From Carposina sasakii (Eukaryota; Arthropoda; Insecta; Lepidoptera; Carposinidae): a DNA stretch of 64,000 nt. The position numbers and the translations under genes were made by a program. Shown in pieces: positions 63,926-64,000 of this stretch. The notes beneath the pieces are model-generated. The model saw only the letters and a program-made list of their open reading frames with translations, did no database searches and had not been told where the DNA came from. The stretch's first letter is position 1. Every line of letters starts with the position of its first letter. The stretch lies in assembly GCA_014607495.2 (NCBI GenBank), contig CP053154.1, forward strand, positions 372,001 through 436,000. The letters are read 5' to 3'.

Positions 63926-64000
63926 ATAATTATGTAGTGATGTGGTTATTATTGCTATTTGTGAATTTACTTGCCACACAAATTTTTCAGGTATTAAATA

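Overview
The window looks like chromosomal DNA of a moth or butterfly (Lepidoptera). The introns and flanks are AT-rich and the exons GC-rich. The interspersed repeats are of kinds I know from lepidopteran genomes: tRNA-headed SINEs, retroposon tails ending in a GATGAT run, the long AGGGTTCCGTA element, and short elements beginning near CCCGCGACTTCGTCCGCG. The species cannot be named from the sequence.

One gene dominates. It is a complete P4-type ATPase (phospholipid flippase) of the ATP8A class on the minus strand, with start codon at 62889 and stop at 14171. I could chain 25 coding exons with consensus splice sites and matching phases. They sum to 3477 nt, a 1158-residue protein plus stop, with all catalytic motifs present. 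Two further GC-rich, phase-compatible exons (24764-24853 and 21840-21966) predict alternative C-termini or an in-frame 30-residue insert between the last membrane helix and the autoinhibitory tail. A plausible promoter (DRE plus initiator) lies near 63285.

The most unusual feature is a set of tandem arrays attached to splice sites of this gene. At exon 7 the last 63 exon bases plus 11 intron bases, including the 5' splice site, are repeated as a 74-bp unit: 29 copies in perfect register and several decayed ones. At exon 10 the last ~82 exon bases plus ~18 intron bases are repeated as a 100-bp unit, six times. At exon 20 a 31/62-bp minisatellite with acceptor-like repeats abuts the 3' splice site and decays with distance. 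A short fragment of exon 9 (the DKTG segment) is also copied into the adjacent intron. The gene therefore carries dozens of decoy splice sites and still has an intact reading frame.

Layout: 1-14170 lies downstream of the gene and holds repeats (a 1.3-kb foldback, SINEs, a LINE remnant) and two small unexplained GC-rich patches near 7.0-7.4 kb. 14171-25847 holds the C-terminal exons, separated by a 9-kb intron with two hairpin-forming minisatellites. 25848-49223 is the exon-dense body with arrays and many MITEs, several of them within 20-40 bp of splice sites. 49224-62889 has exons 1-2 and large repeat-filled introns. 62890-64000 is the 5' flank. I see no second protein gene that I can name.
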